This document shows, piece after piece, positions 44,883 through 54,600 of a stretch of 64,000 nt of DNA. The notes under the pieces are model-generated. The model was given only the letters and a program-made list of their open reading frames with translations. It did not search any database and had not been told where the DNA came from. Position 1 is the stretch's first letter, and each line of letters starts with the position of its first letter. A program made the position numbers and the translations under genes. Source of the DNA: Bifidobacterium biavatii DSM 23969 (lineage in GTDB: Bacteria; Actinomycetota; Actinomycetes; Actinomycetales; Bifidobacteriaceae); NCBI RefSeq assembly GCF_000741165.1, contig NZ_JGYN01000004.1, positions 236,440 to 300,439 on the forward strand, read 5' to 3'.

Positions 44883-47492
44883 TTACAGCGCCGCGTTGAA
44901 GTCGCGAACCTTGAGGGTGCGCTGGGAGGATTCCACGTTGCCGCGGATGATGCGCTGCAGCGCGTTGTCGGCGGTCTCGTGGCTGGACAGCCATGCGTTG
45001 CCGAGCTCGACGAGTGTGGCCGGATCTGCGTAGATCGGGTAGAGGCCCTCGAGCAGCGCCTCGGCCATGTGGAACGTCTTGTTCGCCCACACCCAGTCGA
45101 CGGTCTCGAAGTACTTCTCCGCGTACGGCTCAGCCAGATCGGCGCGCGGGGTGGCGGCGAAACCGCGGGCAACGGCCTCGAGCTGAGAGTTGGTCAGTTC
45201 GTCGTTGTTGAGGGCCTGATCCCACGCCCACGCCTTCGCGTCAGCCGTGCCACGCACCGCGCGGGCACCGTAGGCGAACTCGCGGTTCTCGGTGGTGTCG
45301 CGCTTGGCGAGCTGCTCGTCGATGTCAGCTTCGCCGAACACGTTCACCGAGGCGAGCGCGTTAACGAGCGTCCACGTGAAGTTGTTGTCGATCTCGAGAC
45401 CGTCGAGCTTGACGGAACCGTCGAGCAGGCCCTTCGCGTTGGCGGCGAACGCCTCGTCGCCCTCCTCGCCGTAGCCGAGGTAGGCGGTGGCGAGCTGGAA
45501 CTGCTGGTCGGAGCCGGCCGGGGCGGCGGACGCGAGCTTCCACAGTTCGGCAGCCACGTGCTCGATGACTTCGGCGCGGGAGGCCGGAGCGGTGTAGTGC
45601 CATGCGGCGGTGCTCATGCAGCCGAGCGCGTAACGGAACGTGGTCGACTCGGTTTCGGTCGACAGCAGGCGCAGCGTCGTGTCGACGAACTCGGTCGCGG
45701 CCAGCTCGCCGTCGCGAGTCATGTCCCACAGCGCGAGCCAGATCACGGCGCGGGCGAGCGCGTCGTCGAAGCGATACAGGTTTTCGGTCGCGAACTTGAG
45801 CGACTCGGCGTCGAAACGCAGCTTGGTGTACGTCAGATCGTCGTCGTTCACGAGAATCAGCGCCGGACGCTTCTTGCCGGCTGCCGCGGCGACGACCGTC
45901 TCCTCGCCGTCGACGTCGAGTTCGAAGCGGTCGGTGCGCACGATCTTGCCGGTCGCCGGATCCTCGTTGTAGAAGCCGATGGCGAGGCGGTGCGCACGCA
46001 GCACGGGGTGTTCGATCGGCGCGCTCTGCTTGAGCACGAGCGATTCGATCGTGCCGTCGGCCGCGGTCGTGACCTCGGTGGCGATCGTGTTGATGCCGGA
46101 CTGCTCGAGCCACTGCGCGCTCCACGCCTTCAGGTCGCGGCCGGAGGTCAGTTCCAGCTCGCTCAGCAGGTCGGCGAGCGTCGCGTTGGAGTACGCGTGC
46201 TTGTTCAGGTACGCGTTGATGCCCTTGAAGAACTTCTCGCGGCCCACGTAGAACACGAGCTGCTTGAGGACGGAAGCGCCCTTGGCGTAGGTGATGCCGT
46301 CGAAGTTGACGTACGTGTCGTTCAGGTCGTTGATCGGGGCGACGATCGGGTGCGTGGTCGACAGCTGGTCCTGGCGCAGCGCCCAGCTCTTCTCGCCGGA
46401 GCAGAACGTGGCCCACGCGTCGTGCCATTCGGTCGCCTCGGCGGTGGCGAGCGTAGACGTGAACTCGGCGAACGACTCGTTGAGCCACAGGTCGTTCCAC
46501 CACTTCATGGTCACGTAGTCGCCGAACCACATGTGGGCGAGCTCGTGCAGGACGGTCACGACGCGGCGCTCGGCGAGCGCGTCGGTGACCTTGGAGTCGA
46601 ACACGTAGGAGTCGCGGATGGTGACCATGCCGATGTTCTCCATGGCGCCCGCGTTGTATTCCGGCACGTAGATCTGGTCGAACTTGGCGTACGGGTAGGG
46701 CACGCCCCACGTCTTGTCGTAGAACGCGAAGCCCTTCTTGGTGATGTCGAACAGGTAGTCGACGTCCTTGGCGAACGCCTCGGCGAGCGACTGGCGGCAG
46801 TACTGGGCCATCGGCACGACGCGGCCGTCCTCGTTGCGGTAGGCGGTGTGCCATTCGGCGTACGGGCCGGCGCAGATCGCGGTCAGGTAGGAGCTCATGA
46901 CCGGCGTGGTCTCGAACGTCCAGTGCTTGACGGCTTCGGCGGCGTGGTCGCCGAGCGTGCCTTCCTCGGTCTGCTTGTCGGTCGCGTCGACGGACTTGAC
47001 CGGCATGTTCGAGGTGACGATCCAGCTGGAGGCGGCGAGCACGTCGAAGTCGAACGTGGCCTTGAGGTCGGGCTGGTCGAACACGGCGTAGACGCGGCGG
47101 GCGTCCGGCACCTCGAACTGGGAGTAGAGGTACACGTTGCCGTCGGACGGGTCGACGCTGCGATGCAGGCCCTCGCCGGTGTTGGAGTAGCGGCACAGCG
47201 CCTTGACGATGACCTCGTTGTGCTCCTGGAGGTCGGTCAGTTCGATGCGGCTGTCGGCGTAGGCCGCGGCCGGGTCGAGCGCGGTGCCGTTGAGCGTGAT
47301 TTCGGACACTTCGTCGGCGATCAGGTCGAGGAAGGTGGATGCGCCCGGCTTGGCATCGAACGTGATGACGGCGGTGGACGCGAAGTTCTTCGCGCCGACG
47401 GTCAGGTCGAGCGAGACCGCGTAGTGGATGGGCGCCGCGACGACGGCCTTGCGCTCTTCGGCTTCAATGCGGGTGAGGTTTGCTCCTGGCAT
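44883..47492 (-). CDS. pepN: Aminopeptidase N (M1 family)
   Basis: This 869-residue cytoplasmic zinc aminopeptidase has the exopeptidase motif GAMENIGMVTIRD (near 280) and the zinc site HELAHMWFGDYV with the third ligand Glu in NESFAEF downstream. The C-terminal ERAP1-like helical domain is complete. The family releases N-terminal residues from peptides, which fits the peptide importer encoded nearby. AAGGAG precedes ATG 47492. Confidence 0.95.
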   Translation of the reverse strand: MPGANLTRIEAEERKAVVAAPIHYAVSLDLTVGAKNFASTAVITFDAKPGASTFLDLIADEVSEITLNGTALDPAAAYADSRIELTDLQEHNEVIVKALCRYSNTGEGLHRSVDPSDGNVYLYSQFEVPDARRVYAVFDQPDLKATFDFDVLAASSWIVTSNMPVKSVDATDKQTEEGTLGDHAAEAVKHWTFETTPVMSSYLTAICAGPYAEWHTAYRNEDGRVVPMAQYCRQSLAEAFAKDVDYLFDITKKGFAFYDKTWGVPYPYAKFDQIYVPEYNAGAMENIGMVTIRDSYVFDSKVTDALAERRVVTVLHELAHMWFGDYVTMKWWNDLWLNESFAEFTSTLATAEATEWHDAWATFCSGEKSWALRQDQLSTTHPIVAPINDLNDTYVNFDGITYAKGASVLKQLVFYVGREKFFKGINAYLNKHAYSNATLADLLSELELTSGRDLKAWSAQWLEQSGINTIATEVTTAADGTIESLVLKQSAPIEHPVLRAHRLAIGFYNEDPATGKIVRTDRFELDVDGEETVVAAAAGKKRPALILVNDDDLTYTKLRFDAESLKFATENLYRFDDALARAVIWLALWDMTRDGELAATEFVDTTLRLLSTETESTTFRYALGCMSTAAWHYTAPASRAEVIEHVAAELWKLASAAPAGSDQQFQLATAYLGYGEEGDEAFAANAKGLLDGSVKLDGLEIDNNFTWTLVNALASVNVFGEADIDEQLAKRDTTENREFAYGARAVRGTADAKAWAWDQALNNDELTNSQLEAVARGFAATPRADLAEPYAEKYFETVDWVWANKTFHMAEALLEGLYPIYADPATLVELGNAWLSSHETADNALQRIIRGNVESSQRTLKVRDFNAAL

Positions 47493-47513
47493 GTCACTCC
47501 TTGTTTCAATCGT

Positions 47514-47550
47514 GAGGCGGCGTGATCGGTTGTGCCGTTCACGCCGCCTC
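47514..47550 (-). terminator. Hairpin between rnj and pepN
   Basis: GAGGCGGCGTGA (47514-47525) pairs perfectly with TCACGCCGCCTC (47539-47550) around a 13-nt loop, 31 bp after the rnj stop as transcribed. It probably ends or attenuates the rnj transcript before pepN. Confidence 0.6.
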
Positions 47551-47580
47551 TGCTTGTCGCTTGTGCGGGAAACTTACTGT

Positions 47581-49638
47581 TTACTGTTCGATCAGGTCGT
47601 TGGCGATGTCCGCCACGACCGGGACGATCATCGGCTTGCGGTGCAGCTGACGCGCGACCCATCCGCCGAGCGTGCGGCGCATGATCTGCTGCAGCTTGTA
47701 CGTGTCCTTCGTGCCGCTCATCATCGCGTCGTTCAACTGCTCGACGATCTGGTGACGGACCTTGTCGAACTCGCTTTCGTCCTCGGCCACGGCGTTCAGG
47801 TAGATCTTCGGACCGGAGACGACCTCGCGCGCATCGGTGTCGACCACGACGAAGCTGGACACAAAGCCTTCGGTGCCGAGGATGCGGCGCTTCTCGAGCT
47901 CCTCATCGGTCAGCTCGCCGATCGAGTCGCCGTCGACGTACACGTAGCCGCACGGCACGGAGCCGACGACCGCGGCCTTGCCGTGATACAGGTCGACCAC
48001 GTCGCCATCCTCCGCGAGCACGACGTTGTCCGGGTTCACGCCGGTCTTGACGGCGATCAGGCCGTTGGCGACCAGATGGCGATTTTCGCCGTGGATCGGC
48101 ATCGCACACTTGGGCTTGACGATGTTGTACATGTACAGCAGCTCACCCTCGTTGCAGTGGCCAGAGACGTGCACGGCCGCGTTGTCGCGATTAACGACGC
48201 GCGCGCCGAGCTGGACGAGCTTGTTGATGACCTTGTACACCTCGTGCTCGTTGCCCGGAATCAGGGAGCTGGCGAGGATGACCGTGTCGAACTCGTTGAT
48301 GGTGATATCGCGGTGGTTGCCGTCGGCGATGCGGCCGAGCGCCGCCATCGGCTCGCCCTGCGATCCGGTGCACATGTAGACGATCTTGTCGTCCTGCACG
48401 TCGTGCGCCTGCTTCAGGTCGATGACGGTGTCCTCCGGCAGATGCAGGTAACCGAGGTCAGCGGCGATGGACATGTTGCGCACCATCGAACGGCCGACGA
48501 AGACGACCTTGCGGCCGTACTTGTGCGCCGTGTCGACGACCTGCTGCACGCGGTGGACGTGGCTGGAGAAGCTCGCGACGATGATCTTGCGGCTGGCCTG
48601 CGCGAACGCCTGGTCGAGCGCCGGGCCGATCGAGGTTTCCGGCTTGACGAAGCCCGGCACCTCGGCGTTGGTGGAGTCCATCATGAGCAGGTCGACGCCC
48701 TGCTCGCCGATCTTGCCGAATTCGACGAGGTCGGTGATGCGGTGGTCGAGCGGCAGCTGGTCGAGCTTGATGTCGCCAGTGTCGATAAGCGTGCCTGCCG
48801 GGGTCTTCACGTACACGGCGAGCGCGTCCGGGATGGAGTGCGTTACGTTGATGAACTCGAGCTGGTAGGGGCCGACCTTCATCTTGTCGCGGCCGGTGAC
48901 CGGCACCATGGTCGGGTGCTGGTTGTGCTCCTTGCACTTGGCTTCCACGAACGCGAGGGTGAGCTTGGAGCCGATGAGCGGGATGTCCGGGCGGAGCTTC
49001 AACAGGTAGGGCACGCCGCCGATGTGGTCTTCGTGGCCGTGGGTGAGCACGAGCGCTTCGACCTTGTCGAGACGGTCCTTGATGTAGTCGAAGTCCGGCA
49101 GGATCAGGTCGACGCCCGGCTGTTCCTCTTCGGGGAAGAGCACGCCGCAGTCGATGAGCAGCAGGTGGCCGTTGTACTCAATGACGTTCATGTTGCGGCC
49201 GATTTCACCGAGGCCGCCGAGCGGCACGATGCGCAGCGAACCCTTGCGGTACTTCGGGGGCGCGATGAGCACGGCGTCCTGCTGGGGCGCGGTGGCGGGC
49301 TGGCCGCCGCGGGAGACGCGGCGCGGGCCGGAGGAACGGCGGCCTTCGGAGCGTTCGCCGCGCTCGGAACGGGAACGGGACGACTTGCGCGGGGCCTTGC
49401 CCTCGGCCTTGTCGCCGGACTTGCCGGAACGACGGGTGCGACCGGCTTTGGAGGACTTGCGGTCGGCCTTGTCGGCCGGCGCGGCCTCGCTGGATTCGCG
49501 TCCGTCAAGATCACCGAGCAGTTCGACGGCCGCCTGGGCCGCCGCGATCTGCTCGCTTTCGGTCTGGTTCTGGGTTGCGCTGCGCTTGGTGGCGCGCTTG
49601 CGCGTGGTGTTCTGCGATGTTTCTTGTTCTGTAACCAT
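47581..49638 (-). CDS. rnj: Ribonuclease J
   Basis: This 685-residue metallo-beta-lactamase/beta-CASP RNase has VPLGGLGEIGRNM and the metal motif THGHEDHIGG (about 197-206), later GHCNEGEL and HGENRHL motifs. A basic, Lys/Arg/Ser-rich N-terminal extension of about 125 residues (ending RVSRGGQPA) precedes the core. Such extensions occur in actinobacterial RNase J and may bind RNA or partners. It follows dapB and dapA in the conserved actinobacterial order. Confidence 0.93.
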   Translation of the reverse strand: MVTEQETSQNTTRKRATKRSATQNQTESEQIAAAQAAVELLGDLDGRESSEAAPADKADRKSSKAGRTRRSGKSGDKAEGKAPRKSSRSRSERGERSEGRRSSGPRRVSRGGQPATAPQQDAVLIAPPKYRKGSLRIVPLGGLGEIGRNMNVIEYNGHLLLIDCGVLFPEEEQPGVDLILPDFDYIKDRLDKVEALVLTHGHEDHIGGVPYLLKLRPDIPLIGSKLTLAFVEAKCKEHNQHPTMVPVTGRDKMKVGPYQLEFINVTHSIPDALAVYVKTPAGTLIDTGDIKLDQLPLDHRITDLVEFGKIGEQGVDLLMMDSTNAEVPGFVKPETSIGPALDQAFAQASRKIIVASFSSHVHRVQQVVDTAHKYGRKVVFVGRSMVRNMSIAADLGYLHLPEDTVIDLKQAHDVQDDKIVYMCTGSQGEPMAALGRIADGNHRDITINEFDTVILASSLIPGNEHEVYKVINKLVQLGARVVNRDNAAVHVSGHCNEGELLYMYNIVKPKCAMPIHGENRHLVANGLIAVKTGVNPDNVVLAEDGDVVDLYHGKAAVVGSVPCGYVYVDGDSIGELTDEELEKRRILGTEGFVSSFVVVDTDAREVVSGPKIYLNAVAEDESEFDKVRHQIVEQLNDAMMSGTKDTYKLQQIMRRTLGGWVARQLHRKPMIVPVVADIANDLIEQ

Positions 49639-49727
49639 TTCCTAGTTGGATTTCCATTGTTTGGTGTTCCCGCCTGTGCTGGGAACGACGTATGATGGCG
49701 GCCCTTCACGTTACGGCCGTGAACCGC

Positions 49728-49772
49728 GCGGCACGGCGTCCGGCGCGTCACACGCGGGCCATGCCGTGCCGC
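49728..49772 (-). terminator. Hairpin after dapA
   Basis: GCGGCACGGC (49728-49737) pairs with GCCGTGCCGC (49763-49772), enclosing a G/C-rich loop, close after the dapA stop. A second small stem, TTCACG/CGTGAA, lies at about 49705-49722. No T tract is present. Confidence 0.5.
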
Positions 49773-49782
49773 GGTCCGGTCA

Positions 49783-50685
49783 TTACAGCAGACCGGCGGC
49801 GCGCATGCCGTTTTCGGCGCGCGAAAGCTCGGAGGGACCGGGGCCCACGTTCGGCAGGCGCATGGTGGTGTCGTCGAGCACGCCGCGCACCTTGAGCGCG
49901 GCCTTGGCCATGACGGCCTGGAAGCCGTTGCCGTTCATCGCCTCGACGAGCGGGGCGAGCTGGACGGCGAGACGCTGCGCCTCGTGGATGTCGCCGCGGT
50001 CGAACGCGTTGGCGAGGTCGCGCATGGGGCCGGCTGCCGCGTGCGCGATGACGGAGATGATGCCGACCGCGCCGACGGACAGGAACGGCAGGAAGAGGCC
50101 GTCGTCGCCGGAATACCAGGTCAGGCCGGTTTCCATGCGCTTGCGCACAGCGCCGGCGATGTCGCCGGTGGCGTCCTTGACGGCGGTGACATGGTCAAGT
50201 TCGGCCATGCGGCAGTAGGTTTCGAGCTGGATGTGCAGGCCGGTGCGGCCGGGCACGTCGTAGATGATGATCGGCTTGTCGGCCGAGTCGTTGACCGCCT
50301 TGTAGTGGCGGTAGACGCCTTCCTGCGAGGGGCGCGAGTAGTAGGGGGCGACGACGAGCACCGCGTCGGCGCCGGCTTCCTGGGTCTGCTCGACCATGCG
50401 CACGGTGTGCGCGGTGTCGTTGGATCCCGCGCCAGAGATGATCGGTACGTTCACGGCCTCGCGCACGGCACGCACGAGGTCGACTTTTTCGTCCATATGC
50501 GTGGTCGGCGACTCGCCGGTGGTGCCGTTGACGACGATGCCGTCCGCGCCGTCCTCGACCAGTTGCTTGGCGACGGTCTGCGCCGCCTCGAAATCGACGG
50601 AGCCGTCGGCTCGCATCGGGGTGATCATGGCGGGCAGAATGCGGCCGAACGGGGCCGGATCAAGAAGATGCATCGTCTCAGTCAT
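49783..50685 (-). CDS. dapA: 4-hydroxy-tetrahydrodipicolinate synthase
   Basis: The 300-residue TIM-barrel enzyme condenses pyruvate with aspartate semialdehyde in the lysine/DAP pathway. NGTTGESPTT, the tyrosine region VVAPYYSRPS (about 137-146) and the Schiff-base lysine in TAVKDATGD (near 168) are all present. It is in the order dapB-dapA-rnj. A perfect 12-bp hairpin (50699-50710 with 50722-50733) separates it from dapB. Confidence 0.95.
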   Translation of the reverse strand: MTETMHLLDPAPFGRILPAMITPMRADGSVDFEAAQTVAKQLVEDGADGIVVNGTTGESPTTHMDEKVDLVRAVREAVNVPIISGAGSNDTAHTVRMVEQTQEAGADAVLVVAPYYSRPSQEGVYRHYKAVNDSADKPIIIYDVPGRTGLHIQLETYCRMAELDHVTAVKDATGDIAGAVRKRMETGLTWYSGDDGLFLPFLSVGAVGIISVIAHAAAGPMRDLANAFDRGDIHEAQRLAVQLAPLVEAMNGNGFQAVMAKAALKVRGVLDDTTMRLPNVGPGPSELSRAENGMRAAGLL

Positions 50686-50698
50686 ACGGCTTACGGTA

Positions 50699-50733
50699 CT
50701 TCTCGGCCGGGACGCTCGGTTCCGGCCGAGAAG
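50699..50733 (-). repeat. Intercistronic hairpin between dapB and dapA
   Basis: CTTCTCGGCCGG (50699-50710) and CCGGCCGAGAAG (50722-50733) pair perfectly with an 11-nt loop. It is 12 bp after the dapB stop and 14 bp before the dapA start codon, so read-through is likely and the hairpin may tune relative expression. Confidence 0.6.
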
Positions 50734-50744
50734 CCGAACAGCCC

Positions 50745-51497
50745 TTACAGGTCGAGGAAGTGGTCGAGGCCGACCGTGAGGCCGGGGAACGAACCGGAGG
50801 CGACCTTGCGCACGGCGAGCAGCACGCCCGGCATGAAGCTGATGCGGTCGAAGCTGTCGGCACGGATGGTCAGCTGCTCGCCCGCGTTGCCGAACAACAC
50901 CTCCTCGTGCGCGTTGAGGCCGCGCAGGCGCACCGCGTGCACGTGCACGCCGTCGACGACCTGGCCGCGAGATCCGCCGTCAGTTTCGGTGGCGTCAGGC
51001 ATGTCGCCGAGCCCGGCGGCGCGGCGGGCCTCGCCGATGGCCTGGGCGGTGTGGATGGCAGTGCCGGAGGGCGCGTCCACCTTGGTCGGGTGGTGCAGTT
51101 CGATAACTTCGGCGGACTCGAAGTAGGGTGCGGCGACCTTGGCGAAATGATCGGCGAGGACGGCGGAGATCGCGAAGTTCGGCGCGATGAACACAGCCTG
51201 GTTCTCGCGCGGGGCTTCGGCGAGCGCCGCCTTGACCTGTGCGAGCTTCTCGTCGGTCCAGCCGGTGGTACCGACGACCACGTCCACGCCCTGCTTCACG
51301 AGCGCGAGCACGTTGTCGAGCGACACGCTCGGCACGGTGAATTCGACGACCACGTCGGTGTTGTCCGGCGTGATGGCAGTCAGGTCGTCGCCCGCGTCGA
51401 GCGCGAGCGCGAGCTGCGTGTCGGCGGCGCCGTTCACCGCGTCGACGACGTGCGATCCCATGCGCCCCTTGGCGCCGACCACTGAGACTTTGATCAT
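50745..51497 (-). CDS. dapB: 4-hydroxy-tetrahydrodipicolinate reductase
   Basis: This 250-residue NAD(P)H-dependent enzyme has the nucleotide motif VVGAKGRMGSHVV and the family signature ELHHPTKVDAPSGTA. It is a short, typical actinobacterial DapB. AAGGAGA precedes ATG 51497. With dapA it forms the first steps of meso-DAP/lysine synthesis, although bifidobacterial peptidoglycan often uses lysine or ornithine rather than DAP. Confidence 0.95.
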   Translation of the reverse strand: MIKVSVVGAKGRMGSHVVDAVNGAADTQLALALDAGDDLTAITPDNTDVVVEFTVPSVSLDNVLALVKQGVDVVVGTTGWTDEKLAQVKAALAEAPRENQAVFIAPNFAISAVLADHFAKVAAPYFESAEVIELHHPTKVDAPSGTAIHTAQAIGEARRAAGLGDMPDATETDGGSRGQVVDGVHVHAVRLRGLNAHEEVLFGNAGEQLTIRADSFDRISFMPGVLLAVRKVASGSFPGLTVGLDHFLDL

Positions 51498-51656
51498 GTT
51501 GTTCTCCTTGCGTATGCCCGTGCATCAACGGGGGCTGACGGCCGCGTGATGTATGGGCGACGGTTCTATCGTTTCCTGACCCATCGTATCGTCACGCCGG
51601 CCGGCATCGACCGGAACACGCGGCGTCGTGTCCGCATCGCAGAACGCCCGCCCCAG

Positions 51657-54600
51657 TCAGTCGTTGTCGGATTGGTCGGGCACGCCGCCGTCGCGTAGTT
51701 CGGCGAGGATCTGCGTTTCGGTTTTGTCGAGCGCCGGCAGTTCGCGTTTCGCCTCGTCCTCCTCGCGCAGGTAGTACAGTGTCGCGTCGATGCATTCGAG
51801 CGGCACGCGTTCGATGATCGACAGCAATAGCCGGTACCAGTCGAGTTGCACGAGCTTGCGTTCGATGTCCTTGGGTTTGACTGGCCGGTATCCGGTTTTC
51901 CAGTCGACGATGGTGTACCGTTTGCACTGATCCGTCTCGTCGAGTCCGCCGTGGAACACGGCGTCGAGTTTGCCGTTGACGATCGCATCGCCGATGCTCG
52001 GAATGGCCGCGACGATCTGCCGTTCGGCCCATGCCGGGCGTCGTTCGGCCCATCGAGATTCGACGAGTCGGCGCTGCCAGACGGCAAGATCGCGTTCCTT
52101 GGCGGGTACCGCGTCGCCGGATGCCTCGCGTTGCCGGATGTCCTGTTCTCGTTTGGCGAGGTCGTCAATCATCGTTTCGCGAGAGACCGTGACCGGCGCC
52201 GTACCGAATGTCGGATCGTCGACGGTGTCCGCGGACGATCCGAGGACAGCGTCGTCGATTGCGCCGTCGATCGAGTCTTCTCCCCACGCGTTCACGAACC
52301 GTTCGGCCCACGAGTGGAACAGCGTTCCCGCCTCCGCCAAAGGCGAGGCGACCTTGGGAATCGGCCGGACGATGCCTCTCCACACCTGACGGCGTTCGCT
52401 TTCGCTGAGCTGTCCAGCCCGGGCCTGCAGCGAGGTGACGGATTGGCGACTGTTGCCGAGTACGCGCAGGGCCTGCGTGCGCACGTATTCGTCGAGCTGT
52501 TTGGCGTCGTCGAATTCGCGCGGCATAAGATCCGGGTCTGCGGTGAGCATGCTCGCCCTGCCAACCAGCGAATCCCGATCCGGCATGTTGCCAGCGGCGG
52601 GGGCATCGCCGGACGGATCTCCGTGCATTACAACCGCGCGGATCAGTCGGTCGACCACATTCTTGGACAATGCCGCCGGCCATGGCAGTGTCGCATTCTC
52701 GTCGTGCGGTTCGAGCGGCGCGGCCCACGCGGCTTCGACCACCAGCCGCTCATAGTCGGCGGCGTGCTCGCCGACGAAAAAACCGTCCGGGCGGGTCGCT
52801 TCGATGTCGTCAAGCGACGGCATGACCGGTGAGGCGACGTTCGCCGGTGCTTTTCGATCCTGCGATGCGGACGCCGCGTGTTTGTTTGAAACCGATGCGG
52901 GCGTATCAGGCATATCAACCGTATCGGTCGTATCCGCTGCGGCTTCGCTGTTGTTCTGTTCCTTGCCGTTGGCCATCACCAGATCGGCATGATGGCACAG
53001 CGAGTCCCGTACTTCGGACCAGAATACCGACGGTTTAGCCTCGTTGGGCTTGCGGCCGGGCCGATCCAGAGTCGATCGCGGGTCGCGGTCTGCGCTCGGG
53101 TACCGGCTGTAGGTGAGCAACGCGTCGTGTCGGGCGCGGGTGAGCGCCACGTAGGCGAGCCGGCGTTCGTCGGCAAGCAGTCGACGCCCGTATTCCTCGG
53201 ATTGAGTCAGATACCAGCCGTCCGGATCCACCGTGTCCATGTCGTCGATGTTCTTGCCGCGCAGGTCGCCGTAGATTTCGTCGTCGATGACTTCGACGTC
53301 GTCGAGCATGTCCAGCGCGTCCTGCGGGTCGCCGCCGGGTTCGGCGTCGTGCGGGAAGCGCGGCAGAATGCCAGAGTCGACGCGCACCGGCACGGGCACG
53401 GCCGCCGAATCGTCGAGCCATGTTGCCACTGTGGCCTGGTATTCGGGCGGCGTCCATGAGCCTTCGTTCATGCCGCCGGCGTGGTTTTCGTCGGCGGCGA
53501 TGTGCAGCCGTCCCTTGCTGCTTGGGAATGTGCCGGCGGCCATGCCGGCCACGGCTACCGCATCCCATTCAAGTCCTTTGGACTGGTGGATGGTCATGAG
53601 CACCACGTCGGCGGGGGTGTCGGGAGTGGCGGCGTTTTCCTCCTCGACGGAGGCGAGCGAGTCCGTCCATGCCATGAATCCTCGCAGGGTGGGAGTGCTT
53701 CCTTCCACGATTTCACGCGTGAACGTGTCCACGAGCGAGATGATCGCGTCCACGCCGGACCGGGCCGCAGACGGGTCCACGGCCCGGTCCGGATGCGCGA
53801 CGGCTTGGGCGACGATCATGTCGATGTCGAGCTCCAGTGCACGCACCGCGGTTTCGATCACTTCCGCAAGCGGATGATTCACGGCGGCCTGCACAGTGCG
53901 CAAGGCGGCGCCGGCCCGCACGATTGTTGACCGCGCCTGTTCGTCAAGGCTTGACTCTGCGGCGACGAGTCGGGCCAAATCCTTGCGTTCCAGCAGATCC
54001 GCGAGGAATACGGCGTGCGGCACGCGATCGCGGTATTCGCGCACGACCTCCGCAGCATCCGGCGAAACCGATGCGTCCGTCAGGCTTTCGTCATCCGATT
54101 CCGAACCTGCCGCATCGACCAGTTCCGTATCGACCAGCCCCGCTTCGACAAGCGCCCGATACCGTGCCTGGGTGTCCAGTCGCTCCGCCAGTCGCGCCAA
54201 TGCGGTGAGTCCATCCGCGGACAGACCGTATCGGGGTGTGGCGAGCAGTCGCATCAGCGCATTCGTGTCGGTATGGTCGGCGACGGCATGGAGCAGAGCA
54301 AGTAGGTCGCGTACGTCGGGCCGTTCCAGCAATGCCGAATAGCCGACGACCAGCGTGGTCAGTCCGGCGCGTTCGAGTCCCTGCGCGAATTCCGCCATAT
54401 GGGTTTTGGCACGGAACAGCACCGCCACGTGCGGCTTACCGTCCGGGGAACCGGCAGTCGCCGATTCGGTGTCCGCGGATTTGCCGTCCGAAGTGTCTGC
54501 GACATCGGTTTGCGAGCTGTCGTCCGCATTCCGGTTGTGGTCCGCGTCACCGTCAGCATCGTCAGCCGGGACCGTCCCAGACGCGCCACCGTCCGTCCGT